Below are positions 16,189-25,118 of a stretch of DNA of 64,000 nt, in pieces. Below the pieces are notes generated by a model, which did no database searches, was not told the origin of the DNA, and worked only from the letters and a program-made list of their open reading frames with translations. Position 1 is the stretch's first letter; every line of letters starts with the position of its first letter. Position numbers and translations under genes: made by a program. This stretch comes from Candidatus Chloroploca sp. Khr17. Lineage in GTDB: Bacteria > Chloroflexota > Chloroflexia > Chloroflexales > Chloroflexaceae. The stretch is taken from contig NZ_RYFF01000022.1 of assembly GCF_004138165.1 (NCBI RefSeq), positions 1 to 64,000 of the forward strand, written 5' to 3'.

Positions 16189-18531
16189 GTGATGACCTCC
16201 TTCCAGATGCTTGTGCGGCGCTTGCTCTTGCTCCTGGCCGTGCTCCTTTGTGGGGTGTTCTCTGTCACGCCAGTCGCTGCTCAGGCAAACCTGAGCCTGA
16301 CGGCTGTTCCTGCTTTTGATGGCAACTATACACCCGGCACATGGTTGCCGGTGCAACTTGACCTGCGCAACGATGGCCCAGCCATTGATGTGCTGGTTGT
16401 GGCCGGGGCCGCTGAATCGTCGCTGCGGAATGGGCAGCGGGTTGAATTGCCCGCCGGAGCCGTCAAGCAACTGACACTCTACGTTGCGCTCGATCAAGAG
16501 GTGCGCTCACTGGTGGTGCAGGTTGAGCAGCAGAATCTGGTGCTCGCTGAAACTGAGCTTGAGCTGCGTCCCCGTCGCGATGAACGGATGCTCGGCTTGC
16601 TTGTCGCGTCCGATCCCCAGTTGAACTTGCCCCGTCGCCAGGATGTCACAACCTTTCCCTTCAATACGTTCCTGCTCGACCCGGCCTTCTTCCCTGACCG
16701 CATGGCAGGCTTGAGTAGCCTGAATCTCGTGCTGCTTCACGATGTTCCGTTCGCGAATCTGAGTCCTGCCCAGCAAGAGGCGCTCAGCGGCTGGGTCTAT
16801 GCTGGTGGTCATCTGCTGCTTGGTGGTGGGCCAACCGCGGCCCGCACGATCGCCGGTATGCCGCCACGTCTCTTGCCCGCTACGCTCGGAGCGACGCGCC
16901 AGATTGATGATGCGCCGCTGGTTGCGTTGAGTACCGCACCCGGCCCCGGCGTTTTGCCTGGTCTTCAGTTGTTGCCTGTGCCTGGGGCAATTGCGACTGG
17001 CGCGGCTGACGCTCCGGCATGGGTGAGTCGCCAGGTTGGCCGTGGGAGTGTGACCCAGCTCGCGTTCGATCCTGGTGCGCCTGCCCTGATTCGTTGGGAA
17101 CAAGCCCCGGCCTTCTGGCAGAGTCTGTTGCGCCCTGGGCAACGCATTACGACGCCTTTTGGGACGCAGAGCACCGTTGATATTCTGCAAGAACAGGTCA
17201 TTACCGCCGGTCTGTCGAATCTGCCTGCGCTGACGTTACCACCCGTTGATCTCATTTTTTTGGTACTTGCCCTCTATACCATCCTGATTGGGCCTGGGAT
17301 TGCGCTCATTTTGCGCCAGTTCGATCGCCAGGCCTGGGCATGGGTGGTTGTGCCAGGGGTTGCGCTCGCGACTGGGGCACTCGTCGTTGGCCTTGCCCTC
17401 GCCATTCGACCCGAACAACGGCTGGTGAGCCGTATGACCCTGGTGGAAATGACCGAACCCAACCTTGCCCGAGTGCGCGGTTTTGTTGGCATGCTCGTGC
17501 CACAACAACAGGAGGTGCGGCTCACAACGAGCGATGAGGCGCTTGTGCGCCCTGTGCGTTCCGCCGCAGGTGTGTTTGGGCAGGTCAATGGTGTCGTTGG
17601 CGATCTGGCCCAGTTGAGCCCCGAGCTTCCGCTGCCGCTTGAGGCCTGGCAGATCCAGGGGGTGATGGCGGAAGCCCAGATGCCCCTGGAAGGCATCCAG
17701 GCGACGATGCTGCTGGTTGATGGTACGCTGCAGATCGAGGTGGTCAACACAAGCGATCTGGTGCTGCGCGACGCCGTGGCGGTCTTTGGTGAGCGGGTTG
17801 TCAGGCTAGGCACGCTCAATCCAGGTGAAACAGCGGCGCAACCGTGGCCCCTCGATCCCCCTGAAGCGGTCGCACGCAATACGGCGCTCAGTTTCCTGGT
17901 GCTCCGCGAAGAATTGGAGGCCGGACAAGGGCCGGGGCAGGCGGCGAGTCGCTATGTCCTGGCACGCGAGGCGCTGCTCAATGCGGCGGTCATTCAGAAT
18001 AATGTGCTCAGTCAAGAAGGCCCCTTCGTCTTCGCGTGGCTCGACCAGAATCCGCTCGGTATGCAGGTCAATGTCCCCGCTGCCGTCCAGGAGGTGACAT
18101 TGCTGGCGCTACGTCCGGACTTCCGCGGCAGCGGGCCAATCTTGCTCAACGAAGGTTGGCTCAGACCAGACTGGATCGCCTCACAGCAGACGCAATGTTT
18201 TGGTTCGCGAGGGGCAGGCATACCGGCGACAATGGCACCCACAATGGGCGAGTTGCGGCTTCCTGCTGAACTGGCCGAGCTACGCGCCGAACGGCTCAGC
18301 CTAGTAATCGAGAGTGAGCGCACATGGCCGAATGCGGGCGTAATCATCGAGGTCTATGATTGGGAGCGTGAACGCTGGGTGGAACAGTCGTTTGATGGCC
18401 CTGGTGAATTGCAACTCGAAAACCCTGCGCCGTTTTTGCGCAATGGCCGCTTGCAACTGCGGCTTGATGGCCGCATTGTCGAGGCTGGCTGCCTCTATCT
18501 TGGCGCACGCCTGCAAGGAGTCTTGCCATGA
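16189..18531 (+). CDS. large exported membrane protein of unknown function (DUF4350-like layout)
   Basis: A protein of 780 aa. A signal peptide is clear (MLVRRLLLLLAVLLCGVFS then VAAQA, about 7-32). The N-terminal beta-rich domain (33-130) is followed by a Rossmann-like, glutamine-amidotransferase-like domain (about 140-290) with 'LVLLHDVPFANLSPAQQEAL' and 'GGHLLLGGGP'. It lacks a catalytic triad that I can identify. Two membrane helices follow (about 350-375 and 383-405), then about 370 residues of beta-rich extracytoplasmic sequence. Proteins of this layout are often found with ABC-2 permeases. The stop overlaps the start of the permease gene by four bases (ATGA), indicating translational coupling. 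The start has no strong ribosome site. The role is not known. Confidence 0.75.
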   Translation: MMTSFQMLVRRLLLLLAVLLCGVFSVTPVAAQANLSLTAVPAFDGNYTPGTWLPVQLDLRNDGPAIDVLVVAGAAESSLRNGQRVELPAGAVKQLTLYVALDQEVRSLVVQVEQQNLVLAETELELRPRRDERMLGLLVASDPQLNLPRRQDVTTFPFNTFLLDPAFFPDRMAGLSSLNLVLLHDVPFANLSPAQQEALSGWVYAGGHLLLGGGPTAARTIAGMPPRLLPATLGATRQIDDAPLVALSTAPGPGVLPGLQLLPVPGAIATGAADAPAWVSRQVGRGSVTQLAFDPGAPALIRWEQAPAFWQSLLRPGQRITTPFGTQSTVDILQEQVITAGLSNLPALTLPPVDLIFLVLALYTILIGPGIALILRQFDRQAWAWVVVPGVALATGALVVGLALAIRPEQRLVSRMTLVEMTEPNLARVRGFVGMLVPQQQEVRLTTSDEALVRPVRSAAGVFGQVNGVVGDLAQLSPELPLPLEAWQIQGVMAEAQMPLEGIQATMLLVDGTLQIEVVNTSDLVLRDAVAVFGERVVRLGTLNPGETAAQPWPLDPPEAVARNTALSFLVLREELEAGQGPGQAASRYVLAREALLNAAVIQNNVLSQEGPFVFAWLDQNPLGMQVNVPAAVQEVTLLALRPDFRGSGPILLNEGWLRPDWIASQQTQCFGSRGAGIPATMAPTMGELRLPAELAELRAERLSLVIESERTWPNAGVIIEVYDWERERWVEQSFDGPGELQLENPAPFLRNGRLQLRLDGRIVEAGCLYLGARLQGVLP

Positions 18532-19514
18532 GCCGCGGCCCGTCGATGCCGATTCTCTTCAAAGAATTTGCCGTACAGATGCGGGGCAGCCGTTCAGCGC
18601 TCTTGTTGGCGCTCTTGATTGGCCTCGCGTCCATTGCGGCCCGCCTGATCTACGGCGCAATTGTGGGTCAACTTGACCGTGGGGCACCGCTCGTCAGTGC
18701 CCAGATCGGGCAAATTCTCTTCATTACGCTCAGTCTGGTCATCCAGGCGCTGATCGTCTTTCTCGCCCCGGCGACAACCGTCAATGCGATCAGCAGCGAG
18801 CACGAGCGTGGCACCTTTGCGATGCTCCAGACGACCCCGATGACCCCGATTCAACTGGTCGCTGGCAAACTGGTCGCCGCCTTCGCCCTGTTGTTGATCC
18901 TGATCCTGGCGGTCTTGCCGGTCTTTGCGGTCGTGCTGCTCTTTGGTGGGGTAAGCCTTGCTGATCTCGGGCGGGTCTTGAGTACGCTGCTGATCACGGC
19001 CCTGCTCGGCAGCGTCTTTGGGCTCTTCTGCTCGGCAGCGACCCGTCAGACCTACAGCGCTACCCTGCTCTGCTATGCGCTCTTGATCAGCCTTGTGGGT
19101 GGCACCCTGCTCGCAGCCAACCTCTGGTCGCTCCTCAATAGCATGTTGCCCGCTCCGGCGATCTACGTCTTTGCCAACCCCTTGTCGGCGATGGCCGCTG
19201 CGCTGGTGCCGGCGCGCCCACCCGACATTATCTCGTTTACCGGAGGTTTGCGCCCGCTAGTGCTGCTCAACCTGCTTACCCGCGGCGTGATTGATGCCGG
19301 TGCGCAGGGTGTCTTGCCCCTCTACCGAGCGACCTGGATGCTCTATGGGGGTTTGAGCCTGCTCTTCTTCTGGCTAACCCTGCATCTGGCAACACCACGC
19401 CGTCGCTGGCGCCCAGGCAAGGTCGATCTGGCGCTGCTCCTGATCCTGCTTGGCTACCTCGTCCTGGCGTATGGTGCCCGCGACTGGTGGATGGCCGGGT
19501 TGACACGGGGCTAA
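18528..19514 (+). CDS. ABC-2-type transporter permease
   Basis: A protein of 328 aa with about seven hydrophobic helices. The N-terminal part (PILFKEFAVQMRGSRSALLL, then 'SSEHERGTFAMLQTTPMTPIQLVAGKLVAA', about 90-120) is the signature of ABC-2 permeases that work with a separate ATPase. The coupled upstream gene encodes an exported protein with a Rossmann-like domain. No ATP-binding subunit lies in the window, so the ATPase must be encoded elsewhere or the protein has a different partner. The substrate is unknown. Gene order resembles gliding or envelope-related ABC-2 clusters, but this is only suggestive. Confidence 0.82.
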   Translation: MSRGPSMPILFKEFAVQMRGSRSALLLALLIGLASIAARLIYGAIVGQLDRGAPLVSAQIGQILFITLSLVIQALIVFLAPATTVNAISSEHERGTFAMLQTTPMTPIQLVAGKLVAAFALLLILILAVLPVFAVVLLFGGVSLADLGRVLSTLLITALLGSVFGLFCSAATRQTYSATLLCYALLISLVGGTLLAANLWSLLNSMLPAPAIYVFANPLSAMAAALVPARPPDIISFTGGLRPLVLLNLLTRGVIDAGAQGVLPLYRATWMLYGGLSLLFFWLTLHLATPRRRWRPGKVDLALLLILLGYLVLAYGARDWWMAGLTRG

Positions 19515-19537
19515 ACGAAGCTCTGTCCGAACGTTGC

Positions 19538-19580
19538 TTCTGGCGAACGCGGCCAGCAAAGTTGGCCGCGTTCGCCAGAA
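19538..19580. terminator. long palindrome between convergent genes
   Basis: Arms 19538-19555 and 19563-19580 are perfect 18-bp complements around a 7-nt loop. It is 24 bp after the permease stop and 6 bp before the stop of the opposing membrane-protein gene, so it probably terminates both. It shares TGGCGAA...CGGCCAGC...GGCC with the palindrome at 44373-44425. Confidence 0.65.
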
Positions 19581-19586
19581 ATGTTG

Positions 19587-21638
19587 CTACTCAACCGCAA
19601 AAATGACGACCCCATCACGGGCATAGATCTGACGAAACCCGGGCGCATTGGCAAAGAGGGTCGGCTGCAGAGGGCCACGTCCTTCAACCAGATAGATGTG
19701 GGTAATTGACTCGCTGGCGATGAGGGCAAAGATATCCTGCCTGTTCTCGGGCGTATGGTTGATAATGCGGTCGCCGAGGGCGTGCATGTGGGCGACATAG
19801 GCCGGATCGCCATAGCTAAAGAGCACTGGCGGCACGGTTGTCCAACGTCCGGCGAGCGGTGACAGCCACCACCCACCGTCAACACCCCGTCGGGCGGCGG
19901 GCAGCCAGGGGGCCGCATTGACGAGAAAGCGCGCCTCGGGTGGCGTATTGGTTGCCACCCAATCAAGCGCCATGCGATCGGCAGGGGTCGCCAGTAGTGT
20001 CGCCGTATTGGGTATCTCGCTCATTGTCTGCGTGCCCCAGATACCTGCCGCCACCAGGCCCACCAGCCCGGTTGCATAGAGAGCAGGCCGTAACACCGGA
20101 CGCACCATGCTCACCAGTTGCTCACTCACCAGTGCTGCCCCACCGCCAATAAGCACGGCAAGCGGCAGAAAGAGCGAGATCACCACGGCATCGTTGGTCA
20201 GCAGCCAAAGGTAGGGCAGGCGAACAAAAAACGGATTGAGCACCAGCAAGCCCAGACCAACCAGGCTCAAAGCGAGGTGACGTATGCGTAGTCCATTGAG
20301 CAACATCACCAGGCCCGTTGCCGGCAAGAGATAAGGCACCAGCCAGGGATTGGCCATCACCACCAGTAACCCGACCCAGAGCGCCACGATCGCCGCAACA
20401 CGCTGGCGGTACCAGAGCCCAATCAGCGCACTACTCAGGGCAAGGGCAACCAGCAGTCGGGTATGGTCAACCCAAAGCAACCCTTGATTCAAGGCATTAT
20501 AATCCTCATTCCCCGCCAATGTTCCTGAGGTGGCAGCGGGCAAGAGGGTGCGTCTCACGAGCAGCATGATCCAGGGGAGCGTCAAGATACCCGCGGCAAC
20601 CGTCGCGGCAAACGCGTCCCTGAGAGCAATGCGTACGACAGGCCACGGGCGCGTACTGGCCCACAGCAGGGTCTGGGCAACAAGCAACGCCCCGGCAAAA
20701 AAGACGACCCGCATATGCACCAGGCTGAGGCCGGCCATCAACAGGGCCACAAGCACCCACCATCCACGTCCATTGCCACGCAACGCCTGATGCCACACCA
20801 GCGCCAGACCGGGCAGCATCAGCAAGCCCACCAGTTGGGTATAGCGCCCCCACGACAAATAATAGGCCGGCATCAACGAGAGCAACCCTACGACCAAGGC
20901 GGCCACCGGTGCCGCCACTGGACGCCGCCACAGCACAAGCGCGAGGCTTGCGACCGTTAGCGTATGGAGTGCATTGAAGATCTGGCCGGTTAGCAGAATC
21001 GCATCAACTGGGGCAACCTCGCTGAGGCGCACAAGCGTCGCAATGACAACGTGATAGCCCCAGTGGTAGGGCAGATCATTGACGGGCAGGTAGGGCTCAA
21101 GCGAATGAGGCGCGAGGCCGGTCTCGACCGCAATGCGCACCAGCAAGGTATGATGCACCGAGTCAACCCAGGGTGGCAGGGCCACACCATCAATTTCGGC
21201 CATGCGTTGGAGAAAGGTGAAACCAAAGACCGCAAGCGTCAACAGCGCCATCAAGGGCCATTGCGGTGAAGGCAACGCCAGCGAAGGAGGAACCGCATTA
21301 CGACCACGCCAGACCGTCACAAGGGCAGCCAACCCCAGGAGAAGGCTCCCTGCCCAGAGCATCGGGGCACTCACGGGCAGACCAAGAGGCCACAGCCACT
21401 GGTAAAGCAACGCCACCAGGCTCACACTGAGTCCGAGCCAGATGGTCAAACGGGGCAGCCATGGCAACGAAGCCCGCACCAGATAGCGTTCCACGAGATA
21501 CCCAGGGGCAACGAGTAGCGCGGCCATGGACACAACCAGCCGTCCCTGCGGTGCAGCCAGTCCCGCGACCAGGGCAAGCACCACTCCCACCACAAGCAAG
21601 CGTCGCTGCTGACGCAGTTCCTGAACGACCGATTGCAA
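19587..21638 (-). CDS. polytopic membrane protein, probable glycosyltransferase-like (GT-C/YfhO-like)
   Basis: A protein of 683 aa with roughly 15 hydrophobic helices across residues 15-560 and a C-terminal soluble domain of about 120 residues. The first periplasmic loop contains 'PPWVDSVHHTLLVRIAVETG' with an Asp in the place where GT-C enzymes carry their catalytic acidic residue. The C-terminal part has 'DRMALDWVATNTPPEARFLVN', which is typical of large bacterial membrane proteins of the DUF6541/YfhO/GT39-like group. It could transfer sugars from lipid-linked donors, but this is family inference. It is monocistronic and convergent with the ABC-2 permease gene. Confidence 0.72.
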   Translation of the reverse strand: MQSVVQELRQQRRLLVVGVVLALVAGLAAPQGRLVVSMAALLVAPGYLVERYLVRASLPWLPRLTIWLGLSVSLVALLYQWLWPLGLPVSAPMLWAGSLLLGLAALVTVWRGRNAVPPSLALPSPQWPLMALLTLAVFGFTFLQRMAEIDGVALPPWVDSVHHTLLVRIAVETGLAPHSLEPYLPVNDLPYHWGYHVVIATLVRLSEVAPVDAILLTGQIFNALHTLTVASLALVLWRRPVAAPVAALVVGLLSLMPAYYLSWGRYTQLVGLLMLPGLALVWHQALRGNGRGWWVLVALLMAGLSLVHMRVVFFAGALLVAQTLLWASTRPWPVVRIALRDAFAATVAAGILTLPWIMLLVRRTLLPAATSGTLAGNEDYNALNQGLLWVDHTRLLVALALSSALIGLWYRQRVAAIVALWVGLLVVMANPWLVPYLLPATGLVMLLNGLRIRHLALSLVGLGLLVLNPFFVRLPYLWLLTNDAVVISLFLPLAVLIGGGAALVSEQLVSMVRPVLRPALYATGLVGLVAAGIWGTQTMSEIPNTATLLATPADRMALDWVATNTPPEARFLVNAAPWLPAARRGVDGGWWLSPLAGRWTTVPPVLFSYGDPAYVAHMHALGDRIINHTPENRQDIFALIASESITHIYLVEGRGPLQPTLFANAPGFRQIYARDGVVIFAVE

Positions 21639-22193
21639 CGCACATCCTCGCTACACTAGAGCCTGTGATACACGTAGGGTATTGTACTACTTCTATGCCT
21701 ACAGCTGATATGCGATCGTTAGGTCTAACGCCCTAGCAATCGACGCTTGTGCACGCGTTCTTCCTGGGAACTGCGGTCTCACAATCCCTCGCCGGAGGCG
21801 TCTTTGCCCAAACGTGGGCGCACCGTTGCGTGATCTAGGGCGATTGCATCTTCTTCCGTCGCCGTCAACGGCTCGGCTTTTGGCTGGCAAAGGCCACCTA
21901 CGTGGCCTGATTGAGCCGGCGAAGGTCGGCTTCGCCCTCGGTAGCCGAGGCGCTGACGCCAGCGGTGTGGGCGTGTGAGGGCAATCCGCCAGCCTGATGG
22001 CACGCACCAAGGCAAGATGCAATCGCCCTGGGCATAAGCTGTGGCTGACTAGACATGAGAGGGAAGGGCATGCTATATTGCAAGCATGCAATGAGCGGAT
22101 TCCATCGCTCCGCTCAGGGTCACATGAAGCTGGTGACAGCGTTCCTTTTGCGATAGTGCGTACATAGTGTTATGAGGGGCAGGTGTAAGCAGC
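21639..22193. other. 555-bp divergent spacer carrying a MITE
   Basis: No gene is seen. Most of it is the 193-bp MITE-like repeat (21837-22029). A small hairpin GAGCGG...CCGCTC is at about 22094-22116. Promoters for the two divergent genes must lie in the flanks but are not obvious. Confidence 0.5.
21837..22029. repeat. MITE-like repeat, AGGGCGATT family, copy B (best preserved)
   Basis: A 193-bp non-coding element bounded by perfect 16-bp terminal inverted repeats, AGGGCGATTGCATCTT (21837-21852) and its complement (22014-22029). It matches copy A (378-569) in reverse along its length. Fragments are at 11226-11252 and 50416-50431. No clear target-site duplication is visible. It would need a transposase supplied elsewhere in the genome. 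Confidence 0.75.
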
Positions 22194-23510
22194 GTGGCAG
22201 TGGCAATACCCTTTCAGATCGCCATTAGTGGGCAAGGAACGACTGGATATACCCTTCATGCGACGAGTCCAGGCGGAGTTATTGAAACCCTGATCGAGTT
22301 GCCCGTACTCACCAATGATATGGTGACCAATGGTGAAATGCTCGCGCCAGTGCTGTTTCCTCCGCCGGTGCATCAATTGCTGCTCGAAGCCGCTCACACA
22401 GCCAGTGAAGCGGGGAACCACGTCCAGATTCAGTTGCACATGGCCTTGCCTGAGGTGGCGATCCTGCCCTGGGAATGGATCACGCTGGGGCGTTCAACCC
22501 CGTGGCAACCAGCGATCCGCGACGATTACCCGCTGATTCGGGTTGGCCGCATTACCCGTTCGCGTCCAGCTTTGCCTTTGAGCGGCCCGATACGCCTGTT
22601 GATTGCGTGTGCGCCGGGGGCGGCAGCAGCAGCAGCGGCACCATTGGGTCATGCCCTGGCGCAACCAGTGCGCGAGGGCCGTCTGGTCGTTGATCTGTTG
22701 CGCGATGCCGACCCGTTGATGCTGCGTGAGGCCCTGGCTGAAGAGCCGTGCCATGCGCTGCACCTTGTTGCCGCTGATGCAACGGGTCAAGGGGCAACAG
22801 CGCGCCTGCGCCTGGGGCGTGCGCTTGATGCGACAGGGTTAGCTGGGATTATTGGTGATTACCAGGAGTTACGCTTACTGACCCTTGCGGCTGATCTGGG
22901 GGCTGAAGCGGTCGCCCTGGCGAGCATTGCAGGGGCAGTGCATGACCGGCTTGGCATTGCCACTCTTGCGCTAGGCGACCTGGATAATGCAGGCGTTGCC
23001 ACCTTTTGTGGGCCATGTTATGAAGCGCTGGTGGCTGATGAACCAGTTGATCTCGCCACAACCGATGGACGAGCAGCGCTCGCGGAGGCCGAGGATGCCT
23101 GGGGAGCGCCGCGTTTGTGGGTTGTTCCTGGGAGTGAATATCTCTTTAATACCCGGATGGCGAGCGTTGCTCGTCAATCTGTGACCGCTGATGCGGTTGC
23201 TGGCGAGGCTGCGCCGGTGGGCAAGCCACTGCGTACCGAGCGTACGCTCACCGGGGCTGGGCAAATAGCTTCGCGCGCCTTGACGAGCGCCAAAGCCTTT
23301 GTCGTCGGTACGACGACCGTAGGTGAGCCGGCCCAACGCGCTCGTAACGAGACCCCGCGCAAGCAAGGCTTTTCGCCAAAACTGGTGGCGCTGATTATTG
23401 CCGTCCTAGTGCTTATCTTGATGATCAGCCAGGTGCTGCCCTCCTCTATTCCTCCGCCCCCTGTGCCAACCGTGGTACCCACATCAGCTTTGCCATTGCT
23501 GGAACCCTAG
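22194..23510 (+). CDS. degenerate CHAT-domain protein with C-terminal membrane anchor
   Basis: A protein of 438 aa from a GTG start with GAGGGGCAGG upstream. The layout of a CHAT (caspase-HetF-associated) peptidase is visible: 'LPWEWITL' (about 88-95), 'HALHLV' where active members have HLVGHG, 'LLTLAADLG' where active members have the catalytic Cys, and the late signature F-x-G-P-x-YEALVADEPVDLATTDGRAAL...WGAPRLWV (about 265-310). The catalytic His and Cys both appear replaced, so it is predicted to be an inactive pseudoprotease. After a basic linker there is one membrane helix (about 397-415) and a 23-residue Pro-rich tail. No partner genes are adjacent. Its role is unknown; a sensor or scaffold is possible. 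Confidence 0.68.
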   Translation: MAVAIPFQIAISGQGTTGYTLHATSPGGVIETLIELPVLTNDMVTNGEMLAPVLFPPPVHQLLLEAAHTASEAGNHVQIQLHMALPEVAILPWEWITLGRSTPWQPAIRDDYPLIRVGRITRSRPALPLSGPIRLLIACAPGAAAAAAAPLGHALAQPVREGRLVVDLLRDADPLMLREALAEEPCHALHLVAADATGQGATARLRLGRALDATGLAGIIGDYQELRLLTLAADLGAEAVALASIAGAVHDRLGIATLALGDLDNAGVATFCGPCYEALVADEPVDLATTDGRAALAEAEDAWGAPRLWVVPGSEYLFNTRMASVARQSVTADAVAGEAAPVGKPLRTERTLTGAGQIASRALTSAKAFVVGTTTVGEPAQRARNETPRKQGFSPKLVALIIAVLVLILMISQVLPSSIPPPPVPTVVPTSALPLLEP

Positions 23511-23670
23511 GGCGATGGCAGATTTGTGGTTGTCGATTGGGCGCAGCGTATCTGGAAGCGGTCGGCGTCGCGCTGATGTCCGAACAGGTCGCTTGGCACG
23601 GTACGAGCCGAGGATGGCCGTCTCCGCAACCTAGTACAACTCTCTGGAAATACGTATGGAGTTGTGCGGC

Positions 23671-23731
23671 CTGGGAGCGCGGGCGGCTCGCCCGCATCCG
23701 GGCATGGCGGGCGAGCCGCCCGCGCTCCCAG
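23671..23731. repeat. GC-rich dispersed palindrome (CTGGGAGCGCGGGCGG type), copy 1
   Basis: Arms 23671-23695 and 23707-23731 are perfect 25-bp complements around an 11-nt loop. Related but not identical copies are at 31214-31275 and 34181-34240. All begin CTGGG and contain GCGGGCG / CGCCCGC-like blocks. Confidence 0.7.
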
Positions 23732-23767
23732 CAACTCACTGCGGACTTCTGGAATGCTGTACTAGTG

Positions 23768-23801
23768 CGTTCACTGACAAGTCGTGGCTTGTCAGTGAAC
23801 G
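23768..23801. terminator. hairpin CGTTCACTGACAAG
   Basis: Arms 23768-23781 and 23788-23801 (14 bp, perfect) surround a 6-nt loop. No T-tract follows. Possible terminator of the CHAT-like gene. Confidence 0.45.
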
Positions 23802-23899
23802 AGCGACTCGTGTAGTCACAAATCGGCAAAAAGCGTTACCTAAATCCTCAGAAAACGGTATACTAAGGGAGAACCATTTTGACTGAGTGAGGAGTGGCT

Positions 23900-25018
23900 A
23901 TGGAATTGCCCCAGCCGCAGGCGACAACGATCTTGCGACCTTTGTTGATCATCGCTTCGCTGGTACTGATCCTGGGAGCTATGCGGGTTGCAGCGCCCTT
24001 GCTCAACCCGTTGCTGCTAGCCCTTGTGATTACCTTGCTGTGTAATCCAATCTATCTTTGGCTGCAAAAACGTGGCATTTCTTCGTGGTTTGCCCTGCTG
24101 ATCATGGTATTCGGCATGATCGCCTTTGCCGCGATGTTGACCACCGCACTCGGGGTATCAATTACCCGTCTGACGTCACAGCTTGGCACATATCAACGTC
24201 TGCTCGCGCAACAAGAGCAGTTGCTCCGTGAGTGGTTAGCAAGTTATGGGTTTGTTGCCAATGAGTTGCAGTTTTTTGGCTTGCTCAATAGTGTTTCGCT
24301 CGTGGGAGTATTGGGTTCGATCCTGGCAGGTATCGGCAACGTGCTGGGCAATTCGCTGATCGTGACTGTACTGGTACTCTTTTTTCTCATCGAAATGCCT
24401 TCACTTCGCAAGCGTCTTAGCTCGGGGCTTGGTGAGCAAAGCCCCCTCGTGCATCGACTTGCCACTTTCGGTGGCAGTGTGGTACGTTATTTTGGGGTGC
24501 GTACCTATATCAATCTCACGGTTGCTGTTGGCTCAACGATTGGGATGGTCTTGCTTCAAGTGCCTTTTTCGTTGCTCTGGGGGGTCTTGATCTTTGTGCT
24601 AGGGTATATTCCCTATGTTGGCATTCCGACAGCAGCCTTGCCAGCATTCTTGCTGACCCTGGCAGAACAGGGACTGGTACGGGCGATCATCGTGATTTTG
24701 ATTATTACGACGATCAATCTGGCGATGGAGAATCTCATCGCTCCCTCATTGATCGGACGCGAGTTGAGTCTGTCGCCTGCGGTTGTTTTTGTAGCCTTCT
24801 TTTTCTGGACATGGATTTTGGGGCCGCCCGGCACCTTTCTCTCGATGCCCATTACCGTCCTGGTAGTGGTACTACTCGATAGCTATGACGAAACACGCTG
24901 GATGGCGCGTTTGATGGGGCTGTCGCTCAGCGATGAATTGGCTGCACAGGTGGAGGAATATGCAACGGGCACAACCTCGCCAACGCCATCCTCACCGTTG
25001 TCTGATCATCAATCGTAG
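23900..25018 (+). CDS. AI-2E family transporter (PerM/YdiK-type)
   Basis: A protein of 372 aa from the ATG at 23900, where GAGGAG sits 5 nt upstream; a GTG two codons earlier is an unlikely start. There are about eight hydrophobic segments. It has the family pattern: an N-terminal helix pair, a long amphipathic middle part (RLTSQLGTYQRLLAQQEQLL, about 95-115), then the conserved second half with 'LWGVLIFVLGYIPYVGIPTAALPAFLL' and a late 'ENLIAPSLIGRELSLSPAVVF'. Family members export small molecules or act as Na+/H+ antiporters; the name AI-2 exporter comes from TqsA and should not be taken as the substrate here. The C-terminus is hydrophilic. Its stop codon lies inside the short palindrome at 25014-25033. 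Confidence 0.88.
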   Translation: MELPQPQATTILRPLLIIASLVLILGAMRVAAPLLNPLLLALVITLLCNPIYLWLQKRGISSWFALLIMVFGMIAFAAMLTTALGVSITRLTSQLGTYQRLLAQQEQLLREWLASYGFVANELQFFGLLNSVSLVGVLGSILAGIGNVLGNSLIVTVLVLFFLIEMPSLRKRLSSGLGEQSPLVHRLATFGGSVVRYFGVRTYINLTVAVGSTIGMVLLQVPFSLLWGVLIFVLGYIPYVGIPTAALPAFLLTLAEQGLVRAIIVILIITTINLAMENLIAPSLIGRELSLSPAVVFVAFFFWTWILGPPGTFLSMPITVLVVVLLDSYDETRWMARLMGLSLSDELAAQVEEYATGTTSPTPSSPLSDHQS

Positions 25019-25090
25019 GGCTTTTGCCCTACGGTGCCTGCGTTCGGTGAGCCAAAAGCCAGCTAAGCTGGCTTTTGGCTCACCGAACGC
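25014..25090. terminator. bipartite palindrome unit, copy 1
   Basis: A short palindrome CGTAGGGC-tttt-GCCCTACG (25014-25033) is followed after 6 nt by a long one with perfect 25-bp arms (25040-25064 and 25066-25090) and apex CAGCTaAGCTG. It lies between the transporter gene stop and the opposing small gene, and would terminate both. Its layout matches 35713-35785, 44373-44452 and 56296-56374. Confidence 0.7.
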
Positions 25091-25118
25091 ATACTTTATT
25101 GAGGGCCCCATGCTCACA

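Larger units (their letters stand above)
23511..23899. other. 389-bp spacer with two strong hairpins
   Basis: No gene is seen. Two hairpins (23671-23731 and 23768-23801) follow the CHAT-like gene and would stop its transcription. The last 60 bp, which contain GGTATACTAAG, probably carry the promoter of the transporter gene. Confidence 0.5.
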
